A DNA stretch of 64,000 nucleotides, taken from Carya illinoinensis. Its lineage: Eukaryota; Streptophyta; Magnoliopsida; Fagales; Juglandaceae. The stretch is taken from contig NC_056766.1 of assembly GCF_018687715.1 (NCBI RefSeq), positions 15,719,501-15,783,500 on the forward strand, written 5' to 3'. How positions within the stretch are numbered: the stretch's first letter is position 1; each line of letters begins with the position of its first letter. Made by a program: the position numbers and the translations under genes. The notes under the pieces are model-generated. The model saw nothing but the letters and a program-made list of their open reading frames with translations. It ran no database searches and had not been told where the DNA came from. This document shows positions 12,401-23,705 of the stretch, one piece after another.

Positions 12401-12733
12401 GACATCGACATTCCTGCTGACACACAGCTCTTTTGTGCCTTGACTGCTGTCCATCATGACACTGAGATCTGGGGTGAAGATGCTAATAAGTTCAACCCAT
12501 ATAGATTTATGGAGCCTCGAAAGCATTTAGCATGTTTCGTCCCGTTTGGGTTGGGTCCCAGAATCTGCGTTGGTCAAAACTTAGCCATAGTTGAGGTGAA
12601 AATCGTCCTAGCCATGATCATTCGACATTTCTCCTTTGTGGTATCTCCAACCTATGTTCATGCTCCAATGTTGTTTGTAAGCTTGCAGCCTCAACATGGT
12701 GCGCAAATAAGGTTTAGGAGGCTTTCTACTTGA
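9489..12733 (+). CDS. cytochrome P450, CYP721A-like (CYP72 clan), four exons
   Basis: Exons are 9489-9974, 10791-11035, 11499-11862 and 12314-12733. All have GT/AG borders and join in frame to 504 residues, normal for the family. The N-terminus is a hydrophobic anchor (residues about 3-22) followed by a WVP segment, typical of ER-bound P450s. Diagnostic motifs are the I-helix AGKETT (315-320), ETLR of the K-helix ExxR (372-375), the PERF-like region NPYRF (ending about 430), and the heme loop [11 protein letters not shown] (442-452) with Cys450 as heme ligand. The [18 protein letters not shown] block places it in the CYP72 clan, which includes CYP734/CYP721. The overall sequence fits CYP721A best from memory; the substrate is not known to me. 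There are no stops, so it looks functional. Intron 1 (816 bp) is AT-rich with a possible MITE. A truncated inverted copy lies at 53820-55435. Confidence 0.93.
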
Positions 12734-12941
12734 ACATTTGTAAGTTGTAACCTTCGTTTATTTTAGTTTGTCTCGAGTTTTTTGAACAAGTTTGTAGAAA
12801 TGTTTTATTCTACCATCCTATCAGCAGAAGAAGCCACATAGCAAGCGAGATTTACATATGATTTGGTGGTCAATTCAGTATACAAATTGTAACATTTTGT
12901 TGTGTTTGAAAAGCCACATTCTCTCTTTAAAACATGTTCTC
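12734..12941. other. 3' flank of the P450
   Basis: This is AT-rich sequence between the P450 stop and the copia insertion. The 5-bp target sequence ttctc lies at 12937-12941. It probably holds the P450 3' UTR, but I see no clear polyadenylation signal. Confidence 0.5.
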
Positions 12942-13124
12942 TATTAAACTCTCTTCTTTCCACTGAATGTCATCCATTGCATTAGAAAAAGTAATACAAG
13001 ACTCAAAATTTGAGTCTCCTATTTATACATTTTATATTTCACTAAGGTACTATATACAAAAGAATAAAACTAAACATACACTACACGTGTAAAGAATGTA
13101 AATTAGTAATATTACAATCTAATA
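12942..13124 (-). repeat. 3' LTR of the TA...TA copia element (183 bp)
   Basis: It matches the copy at 17490-17679 apart from a few substitutions and a short internal indel near 12995. The adjacent polypurine tract lies at about 13125-13135. Confidence 0.93.
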
Positions 13125-13190
13125 CTCCCCCTCAAGATGGACTATATATATTTAATAGTCCCATCTTGCCAATGAGATGGTTAAATTGAT

Positions 13191-15913
13191 TCAAGCTATG
13201 TGAATAGCAACTTGTGAATCACAGTACATTAAAGCTGGCTGTGAGCGTGAAATCCCAAAATCTGCTAACAAATTTTTCAGCCAAAGTATTTCACAAACCC
13301 CAGCTGTCATTGCCCTATATTCTGACTCAGCCGAAGATCTGGAAATTGTTTGTTGCTTCTTTGACATCCAACTGACCAAATTATCCCCCAAAAATACAGT
13401 GTAACCAGTGACAGATTTCCTAGTATCTGGGCATGCTGCCTAATCTGAATCTGTGTACACTTCGAGCTGGAAATCAGTAGAAGCAGATGAGAAAAATAAT
13501 CCTAAGCCAACTGTGGCTTTGACATATTGAACCACCCTGTTTGCTACTGCCATATGTGGTACCCAAGGCCTATGCATGAACTAGCTTAATCTTTGCACTG
13601 AAAAAGCAATATCGGGTCTTGTAATGGTTAGGTAAATCAACCTACCAATTAATCTCCTAAATTGAGAAGGATCTTCTAACTCATCCCCACTTTCAGCATT
13701 CAAAATCAAATTTTGTTCCATGGGTGAAGATGCTGGTTTACAACCAGTCAAGCCACAATCTTCAATAATTTTCAGAGAATACTTTCTCTGACATAGATGA
13801 ATTCCCTTAGCAGATCTGGCTGGTTCAAGGCCTAAGAAATATTTCAAAAGACCTAGGTCTTTCATCTTAAAATGACTGTTCAGATATGACTTCAAGGCTT
13901 CTACAGCAGCAGTATCATTACTTGAGACTAAAATGTCATCTACATACACAAGAAGAAAGATAACTGAAGTACCCTCTTGCTTGCTGGAAAAAGAGTAGTC
14001 TGATCTTGATTGAGTAAACCCATTAAGCAACAAAGTCGATGAGAATTTTGCAAACCATTGCCTTGATGCTTGTTTCAAGCCATACAAGGATTTCTTAAGT
14101 TTGCAAAAAAGTGTTGACTCCCCCTTGCTGTCAAAACCAGATGGCAATGACATGTAAACCTCTTCTTGAAGCTCACCATTCAAGAAGGCATTGTTTACAT
14201 CTAGCTGGAAAATTGGCCACTGTTTGGCAGCAGTGATTGAAAGAAAAATTCTCACAGTAGTGAGTTTGGCTACTGGACTAAAAGTCTCATAGTAGTCATG
14301 TCCTTCTAGCTGGGTGTAACCCTTGGTTACTAACCTAGCCCTATATCTTTCTACACTCCCATCAGACTTCAGCTTCAACTTGTACACTCATTTACATCCA
14401 ACTGGGCGTTTACCAAGGGGTAAAGGGACTAAATCCCAAGCGCAATTCTACTCTAAAGCTGAAATTTCAGCTTGCATAGCTTCCCTCCATTCAGGATATT
14501 TGACAGCTTGAGAATAAGATTTAGGCTCAACAAGAATAGACGTAGAGAGAACAAAGGATTTATGAGATGGAGAAAGTTTATCATATGTCAAATACCTGGT
14601 GATTGGGTGAGAAATGTGGGAGGAAGGAAGACCAGCAACCTTGTGATCAGTGGGAGAAGGTGAATGCAAAGCAGCAACTTGTTGACAGTGATAGAAATGA
14701 AGGTATGAAGGAGGATGTCGAGTCCTAGATGACCTTCTAAGATAAATTAATGAAAAATTTGAATTAATATTACTGATCTCAGTTTGTGAAGGAGCAGTAA
14801 TATTAAAATTAGAATTAGGAGCAGGATTGGGTAGAGGACCAAGAGAAGAATCTGTAGCACAGGATGGTGTTGATGAAGAAGATTCGAAAGGAAATACTTC
14901 TTCATGGAATACTACATCTCTAGAGACATAGCAAGTATGAGTTTCTAAGTTTAACAACTTGTAACCCTTAACACCAAAAGGATAACCTAGAAAAACATAC
15001 TTTATAGCTCTAGGAGAGAATTTAGAGCGAGCATGAGAGAGTGTTGAGCCAAAACATAAATAGCCAAACACCCTAAGATGAGTATAAGATGGTGATTTGT
15101 GTACAAAAGCTCATAAGGAGTCTTATTCAAAAGAATATGACTCGAAATTCTATTAATCAAATAAACAGAAGTAAGGATGCTATCTCCCCAATAACAAAGA
15201 GGAAGTTTAGCATGAAAAAGAAGGGATCTTGCCACATTAAGAATATGTTGGTGTTTACGCTCCACAACAGAATTTTGTTGTGGAGTTGCAACACAACTTA
15301 GTTGGTGAAACACTCCCTTGGAAGCAAAAAAAGATTTTAAAGCAAATTCAGGACCATTATCAGACCTAAGTGCTTTGATTTTGAGATTGAATTGTGTTTC
15401 AACATGAAAGAAAGACTGTAGTAAAGATGCAACTTCAGACTTAGATTTCATTACATATACCCAAGTAGCCCGAGAGTGATCATCTACTATGGTGAGAAAA
15501 TATCTAAAACCATCATAAGTAGAAGAGGCCATTGGTCCCCAAATATCACAATGTATCAAATCAAATGATGCATTACATTTATGATGACCAATAGGAAAAG
15601 ATAAACGTTTCTGTTTTGCAATTGGACAAGTGGTACAAGTATCAAATTTAGAATGCAAAACAGGAATAAACTGCTGTAAAGATTGCAATCTAGAAGAAGA
15701 TGGATGACTTAATCTAAAGTGCCACAAGGCTACATTAGACTGAATGGAAAAACAAGATGTAGGAGTAGAAGATTCCCTAGAAATGATAGATGACTGAGGA
15801 AAAGTCAATCTGTAGAGGCCATCTTGCATTTCACCCATCCCAATCATCTTCGAGGTTACTAGGTCCTGCAAGAAACAATGATGAGATTTAAGGATCAAAC
15901 AACATTGTGATGT
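13191..15913 (-). pseudogene. copia integrase, RT and truncated RNase H (few lesions)
   Basis: The integrase has its zinc-binding region ([22 protein letters not shown]) and all three acidic catalytic residues ([16 protein letters not shown], and Glu in VVERKHQHI). A frameshift near 15070 precedes the integrase C-terminus. Stops near 14448 and 14388 precede RT, which is otherwise full and has an intact YVDD at 13935-13946. RNase H reads AACPDTRKSVTGY after a Trp-to-stop change, then stops after DSQVAIHIA, so about the last third of the domain is missing. The lesions are few, so decay is recent compared with the chromovirus at 1-5443. Confidence 0.88.
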
Positions 15914-17223
15914 TTAAGTGATTTTATTGACTGACAGAAGATTGAACGTAAAACTAGGTACACATAAAACATTGGTGAGAATAAGAGAGGAACTTAAGGC
16001 AACATCACCAATATGTGTGACCTGAGCAAATGTACCATTAGGTAACTTGACAGAATGAGAGACAATAACAGGCTTGCTGGTATAGAAACAAGGAGAACGA
16101 ATCATGTGGTCTAATGCACCACTGTCAATTATCCAAGAATTCGAGTGAAATGAATCAACAGAGGCACAAACAGAATTAGATTTACCTGAAAAATTGAGAA
16201 TTAAAGCCATGTTTGCTGAAGAAGGTGGAGAGGAAGCAGTTGGTTTGACTAAGGCTAGTAATTGTTGACACTGATCCGCAGTAAGCGACAAGGAAGTCAA
16301 ATCAGTGTTCTGAACAGCATTGGCAGTGGCATTAACACCTTTAGTCTTATCTCGAAATTTATAGTGAGGAGGATATCCATGGATTTTGTAGCACCAGTCA
16401 ACTGTATGGCCAGAAATGCCACAGTGACTACAAGTTTAAAATTCCTAACTACAGTGTCTAGCTTAGCAGCTAAAGCAACAAACTCAACAGATACAAAAGG
16501 AGTATGCCTCTGACTAAGAAGCCTTTGGCGTTCTTCTTGTATAACAAGACTAAAAACTTTGTTAATAGATGGCAGAGGTTCCATCATTAAAATCTGACCT
16601 CTCACAGCATCAAATACATCAATAAGCCCCATGAGAAATGTCATCACATAACTCTGGTGATGATATGCAGCAAAAGTCTTGGATGAATTACATGTACAGC
16701 CTCGACAGATGCACATTGGTAGAGGTTGATAATTCAACAGTTCATCCCAAAGCACTTTCAATTCAGTGAAGTAAGTACTTACATCACTTTGATTCTGTCG
16801 TAGGGCAGAGATGGCAGTCTGCAACTCAAATACACGAGGTCCGTTCCCTTGAGAAAAACGCTCCTTCAATTTGAGCCACATCGCACGAGAAGTATCAATA
16901 TAAATGACACTTTGAGCAATTTTAGGAGACCAGGAATTTAGGAGCCAGGAGAGGACAATAGTGTCACATTTGCTCCACGAAGAAAACAATGAATCAGTTT
17001 GAGCAGGAGGATGAAGAGATCCATCAATAAAACCTAACTTGTTTCTCGCTTTCAAGGAAAGAAACGTAGATCGGCTCCAGGAATGGTAATTGCTTGTATG
17101 GAGTTTCTCACTAACGAGAAGCACACTAGGATGATCTGCAGTCGTTAGATAGAAAGGACTACGAGGATCGGCTTCTACGTTGAGAACGGGAGGGGAAGAA
17201 GAGGATGAATCTGTCTCAAGCAT
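15914..17223 (-). pseudogene. copia gag and protease (one frameshift)
   Basis: It starts at the ATG at 17223. The gag shows the usual copia opening (NYHSWSRSTFLSLKARNKLGF, FIDGSL, MWLKLKERFSQGNG, VSTYFTELKVLWDEL). A frameshift near 16435 separates it from the CCHC zinc knuckle (CSHCGISGHTVDWC), which reads on in the other frame with a short linker and the protease. The protease active site is DSGALDHM, where DSGATDHM is expected; the catalytic Asp is present. The segment ends at a stop at 15914 just after NLLSVNKIT. Confidence 0.85.
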
Positions 17224-17477
17224 GATTCTAGGGTTTATGATTGAGGGAAAAAAAATTCAAATCAAGGAAATGAAATTGAAATCGAATTCACACAACAACA
17301 AGATCAGGAGCCAAACAAAAATAATCGAATGAAATCAAGAGATGAAATCGCATAGGAAGGACGTGAGAAATAGAGAAAATCGCAAAAGAAAAGGAAGACT
17401 GGAAACAGGCTGGAAACACGAAAGGGAAATACGTTGGAAACACGAAAGGGAAAGTAAGGGTAATTGCGAAAAAAATT

Positions 17478-17489
17478 CTACCGATACCA
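17478..17489 (-). other. primer-binding site of the TA...TA copia element
   Basis: Directly after the 5' LTR the minus strand reads TGGTATCGGTAG. It matches the initiator-Met tRNA 3' end for the first seven bases and then diverges. Confidence 0.7.
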
Positions 17490-17679
17490 TATTAAACTCT
17501 CTTCTTTCCACTGAATGTCATCCATTGCATTAGAAAAAGTAATACCCGTGTTTGTACAAGACTCAAAAGTCTCCTATTTATACATTTTATATTTCACTAA
17601 GGTACTATATACAAAAGAATAAAAATAAACATACACTACACGTGTAAAGATTGTAAATAAGTAATATTACAATCTAATA
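17490..17679 (-). repeat. 5' LTR of the TA...TA copia element (190 bp)
   Basis: The coding-strand start TATTAGATTG is at 17679 and the end TTTAATA at 17490. An AT-rich TATA region (tatttatacattttatat on the + strand near 17575) could serve as promoter on either strand. Confidence 0.93.
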
Positions 17680-19859
17680 TTCTCCTCATTATCTCAAAAA
17701 CAAAAAATAATTCCCCTCAGGCCGAAGTCCTTCCCTTTCTCCTTACGCCCCATCATTATCTTATCCCATTCTAGTCAATAGCTTATTAGAGGAGTTAATA
17801 TTAGTCTAGTCCAATATTAGGACCCAACGTCCAGTCCATTGTCCATAAAGGATAACTACTCAAAAGGAATTTTGTAGTTTAACACAAACTATAACCACCT
17901 TGATTATTAGGGAGATAAACCCTTAGCTTAGTAATATGAATAACATGGCGGTTAGATAATTTCAATATGTCAGGAATAAACCTTCTAATGGCTAAGTGTT
18001 GTACAAAATTAATCTACTTATGACACTAATGCTCTCCACGCCTATATATAAGGACACAGATAACTCTCAAATTATCAGATTAAGTATTTTTGAATTACTA
18101 TCATTCACTTATTACTAGCTTAGGTATTGGAATTATCACAGGCGCACAATGCCGCCAATGTAATGACATGCAGATTAACGATAGTGATCGTTTGCCAGAC
18201 ACATCCTTTATACTTATGGTTTTTTCTCCTTGTTTTCTGTTTCCTCTAGGACGAAAATGTTTCAATCTATTGCCTTGCCATTGATAATCCACATGAGCCA
18301 CTCCACTGAATTTTTTAGCAGCTAATCTACAGGAAAATACTAAAATATCACGGGTGGATCTAGAAGCTAAGGGAAGAACAGAGGGGAAGAAGAGATGCGA
18401 TGTACTTGGGTTTCGGGCTCCTGGGCTGAGCAATGACATGGGCTAAGAACCAGTTATTAGAATATAGTTTAAATAAATGGGTTTGTGGTCGGTTCAATGA
18501 TTAGAATTCATTGAAGAGAAAAGCTTCAAGTCAGAATGGGTGCAAAGCTTAGAATTACACCTACCAATAAACAATAGACATGTAAGAGACTCACTTAAAA
18601 TATCATGGATGTGCGCTTGAGAGTATTTTTTCTCATTCTACAAAAGAGATTTCATTTCATAGCTTTCGGTCGTCTCTCTCCCTCTCTCGCACTCTCTCTC
18701 CTGTCTCTCACAATAGTAGTATTTCTCTCCCTCTTTCGCACTTTTTGTCTCTTGGGGAGCATTACACGAAAAATAGAATAACTCCCACCCCACTGTTCCC
18801 CCATGCACGACAACTTGCAGAAGCAGTTTCTAGCTTCCAATAGTTGCATCTCCTCCTCTTGGTTTCTAGTCATTTAGCTGCGCCAACCATTGCTAACAGC
18901 CAATAATCGTGACCCTCTTAGGAAGTTGCAACAAAAATTTTTCTCCTTATGCCCCAAGATTCTTTTCTTGAGTGAAATTCCGAGTTTCATTGTTAGAAAA
19001 CTGGCTTTGATAATGGTGGCTCCACAATCGGAAAACTGGCTTTGATAATTGTCACTCCATGATCATCAAGAAGGGAAGAAGACGAAGACGAAGACAATCT
19101 TGTGAACAAAGCTATCAGTGAAGTCAGTAGGCCTCGCAGGCCTGAGCCTACCCGATTCGGCGATTAGTAGCAAAATGGTTGGTGTTTTGATTTCTAACTA
19201 AATTTTCAAATATATGAGATCGGTTCGTGCTTTTTCTATAGTAAAATAAAATCAAATTTCTTTGTACTTTAGATTTTGCTTTTGCTTAGTTATTTGGTTG
19301 TATTTTTGTTTTGGATGTAAACAAATATTCCGAATAAATAGAAGTAAGTAAACCGCATGAACAAGACGTTGGCTTGGTATTTGTAGCAGCCAGTATATGG
19401 CTCAATCCCTTTAAAATGTGTTGCAAGATGCAAATTGCAATTATGGTGTGTTCTAGAAGACTAGAACTCAATTTTGACCAACTTAGACGCTTTGAATTAT
19501 TATTTGAAAGATTAAAATTTTATAATATTTATTGTTGTCAAGATATATTTTTTAAACAATATTAAATACTTGATGATATAATTACAGTTGTTTATACATT
19601 TTTCGACTTCAACAATATGATGATATTAAAGAACCAAGCTTACTCTATTGTGTACCAAGCAATAAATCCACTGTAGCATTAACATTAACAAATGCAATGG
19701 CTTCTCAAAATATGTCATTAACGTGTCAAAATATATCAAACATTTCAAAATGTGTTAAAATGGCTTCTCAAAATATGTCATAATTCATGAAGCAACTCTA
19801 GCAAAGCATTTCATCCAAAGCTTGGACATGAATTAATGATTTTGTGATGCGTGAAAATT
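17680..19859. other. intergenic region
   Basis: I see no supported gene. It holds a CT-rich stretch near 18660-18735 and AT-rich sequence from 19480. A 23-bp direct repeat (core ggcttctcaaaatatgtcat) occurs at about 19697 and 19761. A 112-codon open stretch at 18101-18439 on the minus strand carries no domain I recognise. Confidence 0.6.
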
Positions 19860-19940
19860 TCACGAAGCACCAAAGTCATGATCCTGTGACATGGTCGGAT
19901 TTTGAGACATGTCAAATATAGTTGTATAACTAATTTCTGG

Positions 19941-20275
19941 CATATTCCTACAAACAAAAATAAGGTTCATATTAAAAGATGAATAAATAAAAAAAGAGAA
20001 ATAAAAAATACCAAGTGGCATAGTATTCAAACATGTCAAATGCAGTTGAGATAGAGCCTGGATTTGAAGATATGTCAAATATAGTTGAGCTTGGTTCCCC
20101 CATATGCCTACAAACAAAAAAATGGTTCATATTAAAAGATGAATAAATAAAAAAGGAAAAATTCAAAATACCATGTGTCATAGTATTCAAACATGTCAAA
20201 TGCAATTGTGGTAGAGCCCGAATTTGAAGATATGTTAAATATAGTTGAGCTTGGTCCCCCCCCCCCCCCCCCCCC
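19941..20275 (-). repeat. tandem pair of about 160-bp exon-plus-intron units
   Basis: Copies start at 19941 and 20101 (both catat(t/g)ccta). On the minus strand each contains an exon-like block encoding SSTIFDIS and STAFDMFEYYATW-type peptides, bounded by tttgtag and a GT donor. It is a local duplication of a 3' exon of the FAR1-like gene. Confidence 0.7.
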
Positions 20276-20562
20276 CATATGCCTATTAAAAAAAATAGAT
20301 TCCTTAATAAAGTTAAAAATTGTATTGAAGAAATGTAATTAATTAGAAACATAATTACCACATTCTAAGTACCTATTTGATGTACAATTGGTTCTGACAT
20401 GGTCATCCTGTACCCCCCCCCCCCCCCATATGCCTATTAAAAAGAATAGATTCCTTAATAAAGTTAAAAATTGTATTGAAGAAATGTAATTAATTAGAAA
20501 CATAATTACCACATTCTAAGTACCTATTTGATGTACAATTGGTTCTGACATGGTCATCTTGT
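20276..20562 (-). repeat. tandem pair of about 151-bp units with homopolymer C boundaries
   Basis: Copies start at 20276 and 20427 (catatgccta). They are nearly identical and include the exon end of the CCHC knuckle and the following GT donor. Runs of about 21 C (20256-20276) and 15 C (20413-20427) mark the junctions. Confidence 0.75.
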
Positions 20563-22610
20563 TTACAGATGCTACATCGTCGCTTCTTGGTTGAAGAGTA
20601 CTTGCCTATTGACTGGTTGATCCTCCTCAACATTCTCGTCATTAAAATTCATTAAAAGAAATTCTTGCTAGATATTCTCTATGCCCCTCGAGACATGCTC
20701 GTATCTGGATAGACTGCGACACCATTTCAGAAACTTCATAAAACCGCCTCATCAAATGATATTTCATGACTAATTCAGTCGGGAGTGTGTCCACTGGCCC
20801 CCCATCACCATATATGCCATGTATCACGTGACTTTTTGCATTAATTGTCCATCTCTCTAAAACATATGATTGCAGTATGATGTTCATCATAGACTTTTTT
20901 TTTCCAAAAATATGTAGGCTGTGGCGGCATAAAAATCCAATACATTCAAATTTACAACATATACAAGAAATATAAAGCTTTTTCCTCCCAATTTTTACTT
21001 CATATATTGGACTTTCTTTCCCATCAGGTCTCACTAAATATATTTTCCTCTCATCTTCCTCACGTGTTTTAGAGGCCTTTTATCATTGGCTACAAAATAG
21101 CCATTCTTGAAATTTCAAAAATGACTTTCTTGTGTAGATCTTGGCTGCTTCCACTTCTACTTTGAAACAAGTTCTTATAATTGATTTCGTAATTTTTTTG
21201 TCTTCATATCTTTCTCATTGAGATAATGGGTGTTCAATGCTTTATCATATTGATGGACAAAATCACGAACCATTATACTTGAATGAACAAAGTCTTTAAA
21301 AAACTTGTTAATACTCTCACTTTGTTGAGCTGAGAGGCAAAATATGCCTCTCAAGTAAGTTGGCACCCACTTTGCCCTCCTCGCATAAATACCCAACAAC
21401 CAACTATTGTTTTCGAATTTGTATTTTAATAATATTCCAATCCACTCCAAATCAAACTCTTCAATTGTGAGTGTTTCATGAATACAATGGTGAAAATCTT
21501 ATTGAAATTGTGGATACTTATTATGGACACGAGCTAGATTTTCAGGAAGTTTTTATAATATATGCCATAAACCCAATTTGTGAGTTGTATTGGGCAATAC
21601 CTCTGCAATGGCATTAGCCATTGCCTTGTCATTATCGGTGATTATTGTTGATGGAGCACGACCAAACATCACCTCTAACCATGTTTTCAGTAGTCATGTA
21701 TAAGACTTGGCTATCTCATTTATGAGTAAGGCACATTCAAACATCACAGATTGATGGTGATGATTAACTCTAGTAAACGGAACCAAATGCATCTTATAGC
21801 GATTAGTGAGGTATGTGGCATCAAAAGTTATAACGTCCCCGAAATACTAATATGCAGCCCACAATCTAGCATCTGTCCAAAAGCAGTTTCCCATCGATCC
21901 ATTTTCATTGACTTGGATCGAATACACAAAACCTGGATGATTACGTTTGCTTTCCTAAAAGTAAGTGTATAGGCTTTGTGCGTCTCCCTTTCACAGAAAC
22001 TGTCTCATTTGATTGCTCAAATAATTTTGAGCGTCTTTATTAATGCAACCAATATTATAGTTACCACCAAACTCCTTCCTCAAAAAGTCTCTGACTCGTT
22101 TAGTGTGTCTACTAAATTTTTTTGTACTAGTGCTACCCACTATGCCCACGAAGAAAACTTGTACTCCTACGTGTTAGCAGTTCATGATTATGCTGGAGTA
22201 CAAACTTGGACACAACTCATTTTTCTCCATCCTTCATTATTATCATCATCACTTTACACCCAATCTTTGTTTCTGCAACCTCGAGTCTTACTCTATCTTT
22301 TGATTTCAAATTCTGGAGACAAAACTATTCCCTTGAACAAACATGTTCTACCCCAATCAGTGATATGTCTTCCTTTGACAATTGGATATGGTTTGTTCAA
22401 ATGCTAAAACTAGTTCTTCTAGAGAAGGTTTTATAGCAATTATGTGCATCTTCTATATCGTCAAATGTAGCCCCACATACGACTCCACATATGAAGATAA
22501 CGCGATATTTAGTTCCTTGGGCAAGTTCCTATCTTCTTCAACCTCAACATCTAAATTTTCAATTATTTCAACTTCATCGGCACTAGAATTAGCAAAATTA
22601 ATACCTTAAC

Positions 22611-23705
22611 ATGATCCCTAGAAATACTCATCTCTCAAATTTTTACTCCATCTAATATTATGAAAAACATGTCATTTATAGAACAAAAATTGCATGCATA
22701 ATAGTTAATGATTTAATGGAATAGTACTCAAAAATAAAATTGGCTACAAACATCATTAAGTAAAATAAGATTGCACTACTGGAAACATATTTTTTGGTGA
22801 CTAATAATTATCATAAAGGAAACAAATGAGAGAAAGTTTTTGTGGTTATATACTTAAAAAGTAATATAAACATCATTTTCATAATGCATTTCTTCAACCT
22901 AAACATATTTTATTCAATCATGCAGGTAATCTAAAAAGTATCTGATTTGGGATCACGTGCTTTACGATTTTCTTAAATTTTTGGTGGGCTATTTTGTTGT
23001 AGTACAAATGATTTGTAATTTAAAAAAAAATCATTTTTCTTTGTGTTAGTGGATATGGTTTTAACAACAATTCAAAAAAGTCATTTTCAAAGGGGAAAAA
23101 AAAACAAAACAAATTTTTTTGTCAAGTTTGCAGTGCTACAGATAATGCTACAAGTTTGTAATGAGACAAATCTTTTTTTTTTTGGCATTAACTCGTCTTC
23201 TTCTTTTTTATTATAAAAAAAAAAGACAGGTTAATGCTACAAAAAATAAAATTTGTTTCTCAAACTTGACAAACTTTTTTGTGAGACAGGTTAATGCTAC
23301 AGATAATGGCTAAACAGATTATTTTGCAATACCTATCAAAGTAGAAGAAAGAAGCTTAAAGAGAAAAGAAAAAATAAACTTGTGAGCACGTCAAAAACAC
23401 CTCTCTTTGGCTTGAAGAGAGCAACCGAATGTGAGAGATACTGTGAGAGAGCAGAAGTTTGAGAATGGGGGTCCAATTATTCGAATGAGAGAGAAATGGA
23501 GGGGGGGAATGGGAGTAAAAAGTTGAGAGAGAAAAGTATCAATCTAAGGAATGAAAAGCTTAAAGATTCACTACATCCATGTTTATTACACTTTTATAGA
23601 AACTCTTATGTGGCATCTTTTGATTGGTTGATGTAAAACTTGTATATACACCATGATTGGCTGCCAGGCGCTCCCTTAATTGAAACATTCTCTTATTATG
23701 TATTT
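22611..23705. other. AT-rich intergenic region
   Basis: There is no gene. Around 23100-23330 two related blocks (tgtcaagtttg near 23121 and its complement caaacttgaca near 23260) sit in inverted orientation with repeated 'aggttaatgctaca' motifs, resembling a degenerate MITE. The LARD target copy tattt is at 23701-23705. Confidence 0.5.

Larger units (their letters stand above)
12942..17679 (-). mobile_element. complete Ty1/copia element with TA...TA LTR termini
   Basis: Two closely similar terminal repeats (12942-13124 and 17490-17679) flank gag, protease, integrase, RT and RNase H in copia order on the minus strand. Identical 5-bp target duplications (ttctc) sit at 12937-12941 and 17680-17684, so both ends are exact. 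LTR termini on the coding strand are TATTA...TAATA, a perfect 5-bp inverted repeat but not the usual TG...CA. A primer-binding site (TGGTATCGG...) and a polypurine tract (TTGAGGGGGAG) adjoin the LTRs. At 4.7 kb it is compact, and the RNase H is truncated. It landed about 200 bp downstream of the P450 stop, in opposite orientation. Confidence 0.95.
19860..22610 (-). pseudogene. FAR1/FHY3-related MULE-type transposase, degenerate
   Basis: On the minus strand, fragments follow the order of a FAR1-RELATED SEQUENCE protein. The end of the FAR1 DNA-binding domain is near 22200 (LQHNHELL). Next come GDAQSLYTYF-like and FWTDARLWAAY segments, then the MULE core with FDATYLTNRYKMH and ITDNDKAMANAI (catalytic aspartates) around 21850-21600. 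WVPTYLRGIFCLSAQQSESINKFFKDF is near 21330. A SWIM zinc finger (CICCKFECIGFLCRH) lies near 20935 and a CCHC knuckle (CSICKQDDHVRTNC) near 20570. Frameshifts and stops occur throughout. Downstream exon-like segments are duplicated (19941-20562). It could be a decayed MuDR-like transposon or a domesticated FRS gene; no terminal inverted repeats were found. Confidence 0.8.

Noticed and set aside
18101..18439. 112-codon minus-strand frame
   Set aside because: No recognisable domain, splice context or codon pattern; chance is a sufficient explanation.
22776..22800. A cactactggaaac motif resembling the end of a CACTA transposon
   Set aside because: No inverted partner or 3-bp target duplication was found nearby.
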